Shown here in pieces: positions 31,034-38,460 of a DNA stretch of 40,352 nucleotides (within the stretch, counting starts at the first letter, position 1; each line of letters starts with the position of its first letter). This DNA comes from Proteobacteria bacterium UBA1148. Its GTDB lineage: Bacteria > Pseudomonadota > Gammaproteobacteria > Steroidobacterales > Rariloculaceae. The notes beneath the pieces were generated by a model. That model searched no databases. It was not told where the DNA came from and saw only the letters and a list, made by a program, of their open reading frames with translations. Made by a program: the position numbers and the translations under genes. The stretch is from positions 1 through 40,352 of the forward strand of contig DBZY01000039.1 in the NCBI GenBank assembly GCA_002311835.1. The letters run 5' to 3'.

Positions 31034-31981
31034 ATGGTGTTGCAAAAATCAAGTAGTGACCAGTTCACTCTAGCCCTTACCGTGTCATCAGCGTTACTTT
31101 TTATGTTGCCAGCAGCGGGGCAGGACTGGTCAAACTCTGTCTGTGCAGATGATGATCATGCAACGTTTCACGCTTGCGCATTGCAGGCGGGAAAGCGCTT
31201 CGATCCATCCCGGACTGTAGCCGGGCATCCCGATTTACAGGGAATATGGGCTCGACGTGCGCGAGCTCACGAGAGTCTTCACGCACACCCACAAACTTTA
31301 GATGATTTTGAGGCACCAAGCGCCATAGTAGTCCCGGCGGATGGTTTTGCTCCCATGCAACCTTGGGCAGAGGCGAAGCGACGATATAACCGTCCGGCGT
31401 ATGTCCATCAGAATGCAATCTGCCGCTTATCAGGTATACCCGTGACTATGTATATGACAGGTACGTACCAGTTCATGCAGAGTGAGGACTATTTTCTAAT
31501 TCAGGGGGAGGAAGCACACGCGTTCCGAGTGATTCCAATGGACGGTCGACCGCACATCGGTGAAGGTATTCAGCTCTGGAATGGCGATTCAATCGGCCGG
31601 TGGGAGGGTAATACATTCGTTGTTGAGACGGCAAACCAAAATGCTCGAGCTTGGTTGGATCAGCGTGGCAGATTTTATACCGATGAGGCTCATGTTATAG
31701 AAAGATTCACCCTCATAGATCCAGACACAATCCATTGGGAAGCAACCATTGAGGACCCTGATGTTTATACTGAGTCTTTCACGATCGCGCTTGCGTATCG
31801 CCGTCGTTCAGCAGAAGGCGCAGAACTGTGGGAGGAGGCATGTTATGAGGATAATGATCTTGCTTCGGAAACATATCGCAATGTAGGTTATAAGATCTAT
31901 CCTGGGATTACGGGCGTCGAAGCTCGGCGTCTAAGATCAGCCTGGGAACTGGAAGAGCGGGAGCTGGAATGGAAGCCGTAA
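31034..31981 (+). CDS. Secreted protein of the PDLQGIW/GRWEGNT family, unknown function (paralog 1)
   Basis: A 315-residue exported protein of unknown function. A signal peptide is likely (hydrophobic about 11-28, cleavage near PAAG/QDW). Conserved blocks are HPDLQGIW (about 63-70), a single Cys in AICRLSGIP, PMDGRPHIG, GDSIGRWEGNTFVVET (about 184-199, GRWEG at 188-192), AHVIERFT and TIEDPDVYTE. The same blocks recur in the genes at 32370 and 38461. I know such proteins only as unannotated families in environmental genomes and assign no reaction. AAGGAG (31027-31032) is too close to ATG 31034, so GTG 31037 or TTG 31040 may be the true start. Its end overlaps the DUF6152 gene by 13 bases. Confidence 0.8.
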   Translation: MVLQKSSSDQFTLALTVSSALLFMLPAAGQDWSNSVCADDDHATFHACALQAGKRFDPSRTVAGHPDLQGIWARRARAHESLHAHPQTLDDFEAPSAIVVPADGFAPMQPWAEAKRRYNRPAYVHQNAICRLSGIPVTMYMTGTYQFMQSEDYFLIQGEEAHAFRVIPMDGRPHIGEGIQLWNGDSIGRWEGNTFVVETANQNARAWLDQRGRFYTDEAHVIERFTLIDPDTIHWEATIEDPDVYTESFTIALAYRRRSAEGAELWEEACYEDNDLASETYRNVGYKIYPGITGVEARRLRSAWELEERELEWKP

Positions 31982-32373
31982 AAAAATACTTGGTCCAAAC
32001 AGCGTTGGCTGCAGGGTTGGTTATGCTCTTTGTAGGATACGTTGCTCGTGCACATCATTCTATAGCTCTACAATTTGATATGACGTCGGAGATTGTTGTG
32101 GTAGGCAACATTCTTGAGATGGAGTGGCGCAATCCGCACTCGTGGCTGCATGTTGAGGTGGAAAATGAGGCGGGAGATCTTGAGGTTTGGAGGGTAGAGT
32201 TCGGTAGTGCGAATTCTCTGTACCGTCGGGGCTGGCGTCAAGGTGACCTTCCTATAGGTGCGGAGGTGACGATTCATGGATTGGCAGCACGGGATGGTTC
32301 GAGGCAGATGGAAGGTGATGAAATTGCATTTGCGGATGGCCGATCATTATTTTCCGGCTCGAGACCCCAATGA
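31969..32373 (+). CDS. DUF6152 family secreted protein
   Basis: A 134-residue exported protein matching the DUF6152 pattern. A signal peptide (hydrophobic 12-26) has a predicted cleavage after ARA at 28, leaving HHS as the mature N-terminus. It continues with GNILEMEWRNPHSWLHV, VWRVEFGSANSLYRRGW, and VTIHGLAARDG near the end; it is probably a small beta-barrel fold. Function is unknown. His at the mature N-terminus raises the possibility of a metal site, discussed as a finding. It overlaps the preceding gene by 13 bases and the next by four (ATGA), so the three form one translationally coupled operon. Confidence 0.85.
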   Translation: MEAVKKYLVQTALAAGLVMLFVGYVARAHHSIALQFDMTSEIVVVGNILEMEWRNPHSWLHVEVENEAGDLEVWRVEFGSANSLYRRGWRQGDLPIGAEVTIHGLAARDGSRQMEGDEIAFADGRSLFSGSRPQ

Positions 32374-33119
32374 GAATAAAAAAAACTAATGCCTTTTTGG
32401 TCTATCTTCTTGTTTCCCCCCTCACAGGTGTGGCTCAGGAAAGCTATACGGTTCCTAGGACAATGGATGGTCAGCCCGATTTGCAGGGTATTTGGCAAAC
32501 TCTCAATACCGCCGTTTGGAATATTCAAGATCATTCTTCAAGCTGGGGTGTGCCGGCTGGTCAGGGTGTTGTAGTCGGTAATGAAATTCCCTATCAACCC
32601 TGGGCGCAGGAGCAGAGAGAAGAGAACTTTCAGAATCGGATGACAGAGGATACCGAGGCTAACTGCAAAATGGTTGGAGTGCCGCGCATTACTTATATGC
32701 CTTATCCATTCCAGATTTTTCAGACACCCAATCAAATTGTAATAACTTATGAGTGGGTGCATACCATCAGAAATATCTTTATGGCGGAGGAGCATCCAGA
32801 AGGCCCTATTCAGTGGTATATGGGAGATTCTCGTGGGCACTGGGAAGGGGATACCTTAGTTGTCGACGTGGTCCATTTTACAGATGAGACATGGTTCGAT
32901 CGTTCTGGAAATTTTCATGGTGAATCACTTCATGTAATAGAACGTTACACTCGTACGGGGGCTGATCACATGTTGTATGAAGTGACGATTGAGGATCCAG
33001 AGGTTTTTTCTGAACCTTGGCGGATGAGTATGTCTCTTTATCGCCGTCAGGAAGACAATGCTCGAGTATTAGAATACGAGTGTTACGCTCTCGCTGAAGA
33101 TCTTTTGCAGAGCGAGTAA
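32370..33119 (+). CDS. Secreted protein of the PDLQGIW/GRWEGNT family, unknown function (paralog 2)
   Basis: A 249-residue exported protein, paralogous to the product of 31034. Signal peptide about 1-22 with cleavage near GVA/QES. Conserved blocks are QPDLQGIW (about 33-40), ANCKMVGVPRITYMPYPFQIFQTP, VHTIRNIFM, MGDSRGHWEGDTLVVDV (GHWEG at 156-160), SLHVIERYTRTG and TIEDPEVFSEPW, then YECYA at the end. This copy looks closest to the family core. The ATG overlaps the DUF6152 stop as ATGA. It is convergent with the nfeD-like gene, 23 bases away. No catalytic motif is recognised. Confidence 0.82.
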   Translation: MRIKKTNAFLVYLLVSPLTGVAQESYTVPRTMDGQPDLQGIWQTLNTAVWNIQDHSSSWGVPAGQGVVVGNEIPYQPWAQEQREENFQNRMTEDTEANCKMVGVPRITYMPYPFQIFQTPNQIVITYEWVHTIRNIFMAEEHPEGPIQWYMGDSRGHWEGDTLVVDVVHFTDETWFDRSGNFHGESLHVIERYTRTGADHMLYEVTIEDPEVFSEPWRMSMSLYRRQEDNARVLEYECYALAEDLLQSE

Positions 33120-33142
33120 ATGTTGTTCTTGGAGGTAATTGG

Positions 33143-33574
33143 TTAGCCTCTTTTAGAGCTGGATGAGCGACCATCAGAAATCTGATCGGCGTGCTCCACT
33201 AGCAGGGTTAATCCTCCCCGAGACACCACTTGTACACGGTCTCCAGGTTCGATGAGCTGTTGCCCCCTAATGCGAGCTGCCCACTGTTCTCCTCGTATAA
33301 CAATATACCCGTAAGGTTCTTTTCCAAATCCTGCAACAGCCTTTCCGAAGAGCTCTCCAGCGTTACCAGCCGAGAAAATAATTCGGGTCGGGGCAAGACG
33401 TTGCATCAGGAGGACTGTTACAAGGTCCCCAACGACGATAATTACTAGAGCGGTAATTAGGCTAGCAGGTTCAAGGAGTCGATCAAGTCTTGTGAGTACC
33501 CAGATCGCTAGAACAATGAAAAACACGGTTTCGACAGCGAGGATCAACCAGAGTTGGCGGTGAACGAGAATCAT
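33143..33574 (-). CDS. NfeD-like membrane protein (C-terminal OB-fold domain)
   Basis: A 143-residue membrane protein with two hydrophobic segments (about 7-27 and 38-58) and a C-terminal soluble OB fold. The latter contains GKAVAGFGKEPYGYIVIRGEQWAA-type spacing followed by GDRVQVVSRGGLTLLVE, the NfeD signature. Short NfeD proteins usually partner with a SPFH/stomatin-like protein, none of which is in this window. The first segment begins MILVHRQLWLILAVETVFF. It is transcribed divergently from the synthase gene at 33654. Confidence 0.75.
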   Translation of the reverse strand: MILVHRQLWLILAVETVFFIVLAIWVLTRLDRLLEPASLITALVIIVVGDLVTVLLMQRLAPTRIIFSAGNAGELFGKAVAGFGKEPYGYIVIRGEQWAARIRGQQLIEPGDRVQVVSRGGLTLLVEHADQISDGRSSSSKRG

Positions 33575-33653
33575 ATCTAGAGTCTAGCACCGTGTATCAA
33601 GCTTAACGTATTGGTACACTTTCAAGCTGCGGTACTAATGCAACAGAGATCTG

Positions 33654-35216
33654 ATGAATCAGAACAATGAAAAATTAATCTCCATTATGGATACAACACT
33701 CCGGGATGGTGAGCAGACGCCGGGAATTGCCTATACCTCCTCGGAGAAGCTTCATATGGCCCGTATGTTACTCACCGATGTTGGGGTTGATCGGGTCGAG
33801 GTTGCTTCGGCTCGTGTCTCGCAGGGGGAGCTTGAGGCTGCTGTGCGTGTAACCGATTGGGCTAGTGAGGCCGGACTGATTGATCGGGTGGAGATGTTAG
33901 GGTTTTGTGATGGGCAGCGTTCTGTAGACTGGATTAAGCGTGCTGGGGGGGGGGTTCTTAATCTCTTGGCAAAAGGATCCGAGCAGCATTGCCGCCAGCA
34001 ACTGGGCGTGAGTCCGGAGGAGCACATCCAGCGGATCATCGAAACAGTGCGTTATGCGCACGAGCAAGAAGTATGCGTCAATCTCTACTTAGAGGATTGG
34101 TCCAATGGAGCACGCGACAGCTTCGGTTACGTTTCCGCCATCATGAATGCAGTGCAGGATCTTGATATAGGACGGATACTGCTTGCAGATACGCTGGGCG
34201 TACTTTCACCGGATGAGGTTCTTCGCCTTGTGAGTGTTATGACAGTCACTTGGTCTGATACCACCTTCGATTTTCATGGGCATAATGATTATGGATTTGC
34301 AACCGCTAACTCCATCGCAGCTATCCAGAGTGGTGCACGTGGTATTCACACCAGTGTTAATGGACTTGGTGAGCGGGCGGGGAATACCTCATTAGCGGAG
34401 ATTGTTACAGCGATTGCGGACCATACTTCTTGTAAAACTAAAGTTAACGAGAGGCGCTTAGCGGCAATTTCTAGTCTAGTAGAAACGTTCAGCGGTAAGA
34501 ATATTGCTGAGAACACTCCAATCTTAGGAAATGATGTTTTTACCCAGACCGCTGGTATTCACGCTGATGGGGATGCAAAAGGTGATCTGTACGAAACGCG
34601 GTTAGCTCCGAGCCGATTTGGTCGTGAACGACGCTACGCACTCGGTAAGCTTTCGGGAAAGGCCTCGTTAGATCACAATTTAGAAAAATTAGGAATCAAT
34701 CTTTCAGAAGCGAATCGTGACAAAGTGCTAGGCAGGATTATCGAACTTGGAGATAAGAAGCATAACGTTGTGCCCGAAGACCTTCTGATGATTATCGCAG
34801 ATGTGCTAAAGACGCCAACCGAACATGTGGTGAAGATTGATCAATATGTCATAAATGTGGCGTCAGATAGGCCTCCCACAGCCACGGTCACGGTATCTTT
34901 TAAGGGGCATAGTGCTGTGGCTACTGGAACAGGCGATGGTGGTTACGATGCTTTCATGACAGCACTTAAAGAGGCGGTAACGCAGCATGGAATTAAGGTG
35001 CCACAGTTGGCTGATTATCGAGTACGTATTCCACCTGGCGGCCGTACTGAGGCGCTAGTCGAAACTTTGATTCGGTGGGGTGATGTAGAAGAGGGTGGTA
35101 CATTCTCCACAGTTGGCGTTGATTCCGATCAGACGAGCGCAGCTATTATTGCTACGGAAAAAATGTTGAATATCGTCGCGCATGAGGAAGCCAGAACTAA
35201 GCGCGTTAACCCTTAA
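33654..35216 (+). CDS. Alpha-isopropylmalate/citramalate synthase family enzyme
   Basis: A 520-residue DRE-TIM metallolyase condensing acetyl-CoA with a 2-oxoacid. Seen: MDTTLRDGEQTPG (12-24) with metal ligand Asp13, the ligands His208 and His210 in FHGHNDYG, GLGERAGNTSLAEI, AGIHADGD, and a LeuA-type regulatory dimer domain from about 390. Several blocks (VDRVEVASARVSQGELE, NLYLEDWSNG) remind me of citramalate/isopropylmalate synthase relatives in Bacteroidetes and Leptospira rather than gammaproteobacterial LeuA. Product could be isopropylmalate or citramalate. A ten-G run at 33945-33954 lies in its coding sequence. It stands alone, with no leuBCD next to it, and faces away from the nfeD-like gene. 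Confidence 0.85.
   Translation: MNQNNEKLISIMDTTLRDGEQTPGIAYTSSEKLHMARMLLTDVGVDRVEVASARVSQGELEAAVRVTDWASEAGLIDRVEMLGFCDGQRSVDWIKRAGGGVLNLLAKGSEQHCRQQLGVSPEEHIQRIIETVRYAHEQEVCVNLYLEDWSNGARDSFGYVSAIMNAVQDLDIGRILLADTLGVLSPDEVLRLVSVMTVTWSDTTFDFHGHNDYGFATANSIAAIQSGARGIHTSVNGLGERAGNTSLAEIVTAIADHTSCKTKVNERRLAAISSLVETFSGKNIAENTPILGNDVFTQTAGIHADGDAKGDLYETRLAPSRFGRERRYALGKLSGKASLDHNLEKLGINLSEANRDKVLGRIIELGDKKHNVVPEDLLMIIADVLKTPTEHVVKIDQYVINVASDRPPTATVTVSFKGHSAVATGTGDGGYDAFMTALKEAVTQHGIKVPQLADYRVRIPPGGRTEALVETLIRWGDVEEGGTFSTVGVDSDQTSAAIIATEKMLNIVAHEEARTKRVNP
33945..33954 (+). repeat. ten-G homopolymer inside the synthase gene
   Basis: Ten consecutive G lie in the coding sequence of the synthase, read as Ala-Gly-Gly-Gly-Val near residue 99. 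The frame is intact here; a change of one G would truncate the enzyme after its first fifth. Confidence 0.9.
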
Positions 35217-35243
35217 GAGATTTAGAACAAAAGGTAAAGAAAT

Positions 35244-36797
35244 ATGCGCCTTCTAGTTTTATTAATGTTCGTGGTGGGTGTCGCGAATGCACAGGGGTTT
35301 CGTCTGCTCGAGGCGACAATCAATGATGTGCACACATCGTTAACTACGGGAGAGATCACATGTCGTGAGCTAGTCGAACTTTATCTGGCTCGGATAGAGG
35401 CTTATGACAAGCAGGGCCCCCAGCTTAATGCGATTCAACACCTAAACGCTCGGGCACTTGAAGAAGCGGATACACTTGACGCAGCGTTCAGTGCCTCGGG
35501 ACTTGTTGGGCCGTTGCACTGTGTCCCTGTCCTGCTAAAGGACCAGGTTGAAACGAGTGATATGCCTACCACCTACGGTTCTGCGGTCTTCGCTGAATTC
35601 ATTTCGGGACGGGATGCCACCATCGTGACTCGTATGAAAGAGGCGGGGGCAATCATCCTCGCTAAGACGACTATGGGCGAGTTTGCATCCCGTTACCTCG
35701 GTTCGGCGTTCGGGATAGCGCGCAACGCTTATGACCCGATGCGCAACCCGAGCGGCTCCTCGGCGGGTACGGGTATTGGTGTCGCAGCTAACTTCGGACT
35801 GATAGGAATCGGTGAGGACACGGGCGGTTCGATCCGTGGTCCCGCGTCGGTTCATAGCCTGGTCGGGTTACGACCAACCGTACCTCTGGTGAGCCGGTTC
35901 GGAATGATGCCGGCCAATCCAACCCACGATACGCTGGGTCCAATAGCCCGAACAGTCACGGATGCCGCGATTCTGCTAGAGGTACTAACTGGCTATGATC
36001 CTAACGATCCGGTGACCGCCTATTCCGTGGGACGTGTTCCCGAAAGCTATCGGGAATTTCTCGACCAGGATGGTTTGAGAGGCGCACGCATTGGAGTTAT
36101 TCGCCAGCCCATGGATCCGGGGGCGAATCCGGAATCCGAGGACTTCAAGAAGGTTCGTGCGGTGATAGACCAGGCATTTGAGGACATCGCTTCGCTTGGT
36201 GCTGAGCTTGTTGATCCAGTGGAAATTCCACTCATAGACCTCGTTCACGAAACCTACGGGAACAATAACTTTGAAACCGAACAGGCTATTGCTGACTATC
36301 TGGCGGATCTTCCCGGCGCGCCGGTCTCAAGCCTGGGCGAGGCTTTGCTACAAGGAGAAGTCGTGCCCTGGCGCGCGAGCGACCTGATAAATGTCATTGG
36401 CAAGTCAACCCACGATCCGGGGTATCTGGAGTTCATGCTGACAAGGGAGGAGATACGCCAATCGGTCCTCGCTCTCATGGCAGATGCTCATCTCGATGCG
36501 CTGGTTTATGCAACCTTCGATCATCAGACGACTCTGATTGCGCCTGATGCACTGACCAACGCCAATACAGCGGACGCGTACGGTTGGGGCAATAATCGGC
36601 GCTTGAGCCCACTCACCGCATTTCCTGCGATCACCGTGCCCGCAGGATTTACCGAAGACGGTCTACCCATTGGGCTTGAGATTCTCGGTCGGGCGTTTAG
36701 TGAAGGGATGTTGCTTAGTTTTGCCTACGCGTACGAACAATCGACACAACATCGCCAGCCACCCATGACTACTCCGCGCCTATTGGCAGGCCCCTGA
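35244..36797 (+). CDS. Exported amidase (amidase signature family)
   Basis: A 517-residue amidase-signature hydrolase predicted to be periplasmic. A signal peptide ends at ANA/QGF near residue 17. The Ser-cisSer-Lys triad is visible: Lys99 in LLKDQVETS, Ser172/Ser173 in NPSGSSAGTG and nucleophile Ser196 in DTGGSIRGPAS. Substrate is unknown; the family includes GatA, peptide amidases and indole-acetamide hydrolases, but export and lack of gatB/C exclude a tRNA role. A good AAGGT ribosome site precedes ATG 35244. It is visibly richer in G+C than its neighbours (58-60% in two 60-base rows I counted, against 32-47% in two rows of the next gene), which hints at separate origin. Confidence 0.88.
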   Translation: MRLLVLLMFVVGVANAQGFRLLEATINDVHTSLTTGEITCRELVELYLARIEAYDKQGPQLNAIQHLNARALEEADTLDAAFSASGLVGPLHCVPVLLKDQVETSDMPTTYGSAVFAEFISGRDATIVTRMKEAGAIILAKTTMGEFASRYLGSAFGIARNAYDPMRNPSGSSAGTGIGVAANFGLIGIGEDTGGSIRGPASVHSLVGLRPTVPLVSRFGMMPANPTHDTLGPIARTVTDAAILLEVLTGYDPNDPVTAYSVGRVPESYREFLDQDGLRGARIGVIRQPMDPGANPESEDFKKVRAVIDQAFEDIASLGAELVDPVEIPLIDLVHETYGNNNFETEQAIADYLADLPGAPVSSLGEALLQGEVVPWRASDLINVIGKSTHDPGYLEFMLTREEIRQSVLALMADAHLDALVYATFDHQTTLIAPDALTNANTADAYGWGNNRRLSPLTAFPAITVPAGFTEDGLPIGLEILGRAFSEGMLLSFAYAYEQSTQHRQPPMTTPRLLAGP

Positions 36798-36806
36798 CCG
36801 TCGTTA

Positions 36807-36824
36807 CTTGCTTCTAGAAGCGAG
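36807..36824. repeat. hairpin between convergent amidase and amidohydrolase genes
   Basis: CTTGCTT and AAGCGAG pair over seven bases (one T-G) around the loop CTAG. It overlaps the stop codon of the minus-strand gene. No T-run follows on either strand, so a terminator role is weak. Confidence 0.3.
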
Positions 36825-38355
36825 GTGCGGCTGAATCGTTAGACGCCCAATGACCTCCAACTCGCTGGCGCAGATCAAAAAGTGAGCGCTTAGCATCTTC
36901 TTTAATAGACGCCTCATCCATGCTTATGATTTCTCCTGCGTGTTTGAGCACTTTTCCACTAGCAATAACTGTGTCTACGTTCGCGACAGTTGCCGAATGT
37001 ACTAGAGCTGTTTCAACATTCCCTACTGGTGTCATGTTAATGTCATCAGCACGTACTAATACAATATCAGCACGTTTTCCAGGTGTTAATGATCCTGTGA
37101 TGGTATCAATCCCAAGTGCTTTGGCGCCATTTATCGTAGCCATTTCAAGAACTTGATGAAAGCTAAGTTTTGGGAAGTCTTGAGTTTCCGTCCCATTCCA
37201 AGGTATCCCATAGGCCCAAGTTGTTGACATCGCGTCAAACATGGAAATACCACTAAGTGCTGAACTATCAACGGAACAAGACAGGTTCACGTTCTCGTTA
37301 ATCATATTTAATAATTGATTACGAAAATCGCCATCTTCTTGTAACCGTAGTTCGGACTCGATTGAAAAACTAAGTGAGCAGCCCGTTTCGGTAATAGCGG
37401 CTCTATCCTCAGGTGTTTGTACGATACCGTGTACAACTATTGTGGAAGAATCAAGCAGACCTTCATTCTTAAGTTGTGCGCAGGATGTATATCGGCGATT
37501 AGCGGAGCCAACATGCATTATCACAGGAATTCCGAGATTCTGTGCTGTCTCGATTTCATGCTGATATATATTTCGCTCTGTATACATTGGTCCACGGACG
37601 GCCATACCCATATCGACTTTACCTAAAAATGGTGCGTCTGAGTCAAACCACTCGCGCTTTACATGTTCAATATTAAGAATTGGCATTATTTCTGTATCGG
37701 GCGTCGGGTCTGGCCACCCATAGGAATAGCGCCCCCCTATACCACTCTCGGCCATTGCTCGGAGCTCTTCGCTAACGTGTTCGGGTGTTTGTGTTGCGTG
37801 AGCAAAGTTGTTTAGTGTGGTAATACCAGCATGAGCTGCTTCTAAAAGCGCCATTCGATTTGCGGCATAGTGATCTGCCGGTGTGAAATGATCGACGAAA
37901 GCTTGTTTTAGCGGAAAGTAGCTGATATTGGGACGCAGCATATTTTTTAGTGTGCTATTCCATAAATGCCAATGAGTATCCACGAATCCGGGGATAGCAA
38001 TCATATTGCTCGCTTCAATTACTTCAAGATGAGTAGCATCGATGGACTCTGATATTTCCACGATGGCGCCGTCGCGAATCAATATATCTGCGACTGATCT
38101 ATTTTGAATCGCATTATCCATAGAAACGACATACGCACCACGAATAAGATAGTTATTTCCGACTGGCACATTCCGCAGTTCATTATTTCTTATTTGGTTT
38201 TGGGTCTGCGCGGAATTGTGCGATGGCGCTAATAATGACGTTGCGCCGACTAGTCCAGCCAGCTTGCTACTATCACATAAAAAATTGCGCCTTGACGAGC
38301 TTTGTATAGCATTATCTGCACTGGATGGTAGGGCAGGTTTTATCTTTTTATGCAT
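36814..38355 (-). CDS. Tat-exported amidohydrolase-superfamily enzyme (TRZ/ATZ-like)
   Basis: A 513-residue amidohydrolase-superfamily enzyme. SRRNFL at 21-26 followed by a hydrophobic stretch looks like a Tat signal, suggesting periplasmic export with metal loaded in the cytoplasm. Metal ligands are His128 and His130 in DTHWH, His281 in MHVGSA, the His of VVHGI, and Asp in CSVDSSA. In TRZ/ATZ deaminases the His281 position begins an HxxE motif; here the fourth residue is Ser284, so the catalytic glutamate seems absent and deamination is doubtful. It is more AT-rich than neighbours. Convergent with the amidase, divergent from the gene at 38461. Substrate is not predicted. Confidence 0.85.
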   Translation of the reverse strand: MHKKIKPALPSSADNAIQSSSRRNFLCDSSKLAGLVGATSLLAPSHNSAQTQNQIRNNELRNVPVGNNYLIRGAYVVSMDNAIQNRSVADILIRDGAIVEISESIDATHLEVIEASNMIAIPGFVDTHWHLWNSTLKNMLRPNISYFPLKQAFVDHFTPADHYAANRMALLEAAHAGITTLNNFAHATQTPEHVSEELRAMAESGIGGRYSYGWPDPTPDTEIMPILNIEHVKREWFDSDAPFLGKVDMGMAVRGPMYTERNIYQHEIETAQNLGIPVIMHVGSANRRYTSCAQLKNEGLLDSSTIVVHGIVQTPEDRAAITETGCSLSFSIESELRLQEDGDFRNQLLNMINENVNLSCSVDSSALSGISMFDAMSTTWAYGIPWNGTETQDFPKLSFHQVLEMATINGAKALGIDTITGSLTPGKRADIVLVRADDINMTPVGNVETALVHSATVANVDTVIASGKVLKHAGEIISMDEASIKEDAKRSLFDLRQRVGGHWASNDSAAPRF

Positions 38356-38460
38356 TTTTATCTCTATATTTTGGCTGGGAGCGATCTTTCTTGGCTTATC
38401 TTATTCGTCGGAGAGAGGAAAATACCAGTAGAATTAACTTAAGAAATGCTCTTGGAGTAG

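Noticed and set aside
38401..38434. TAGAAT (38429-38434) as a -10 for the fusion gene
   Set aside because: No acceptable -35 at 16-18 bases and no extended -10, so it was not called.
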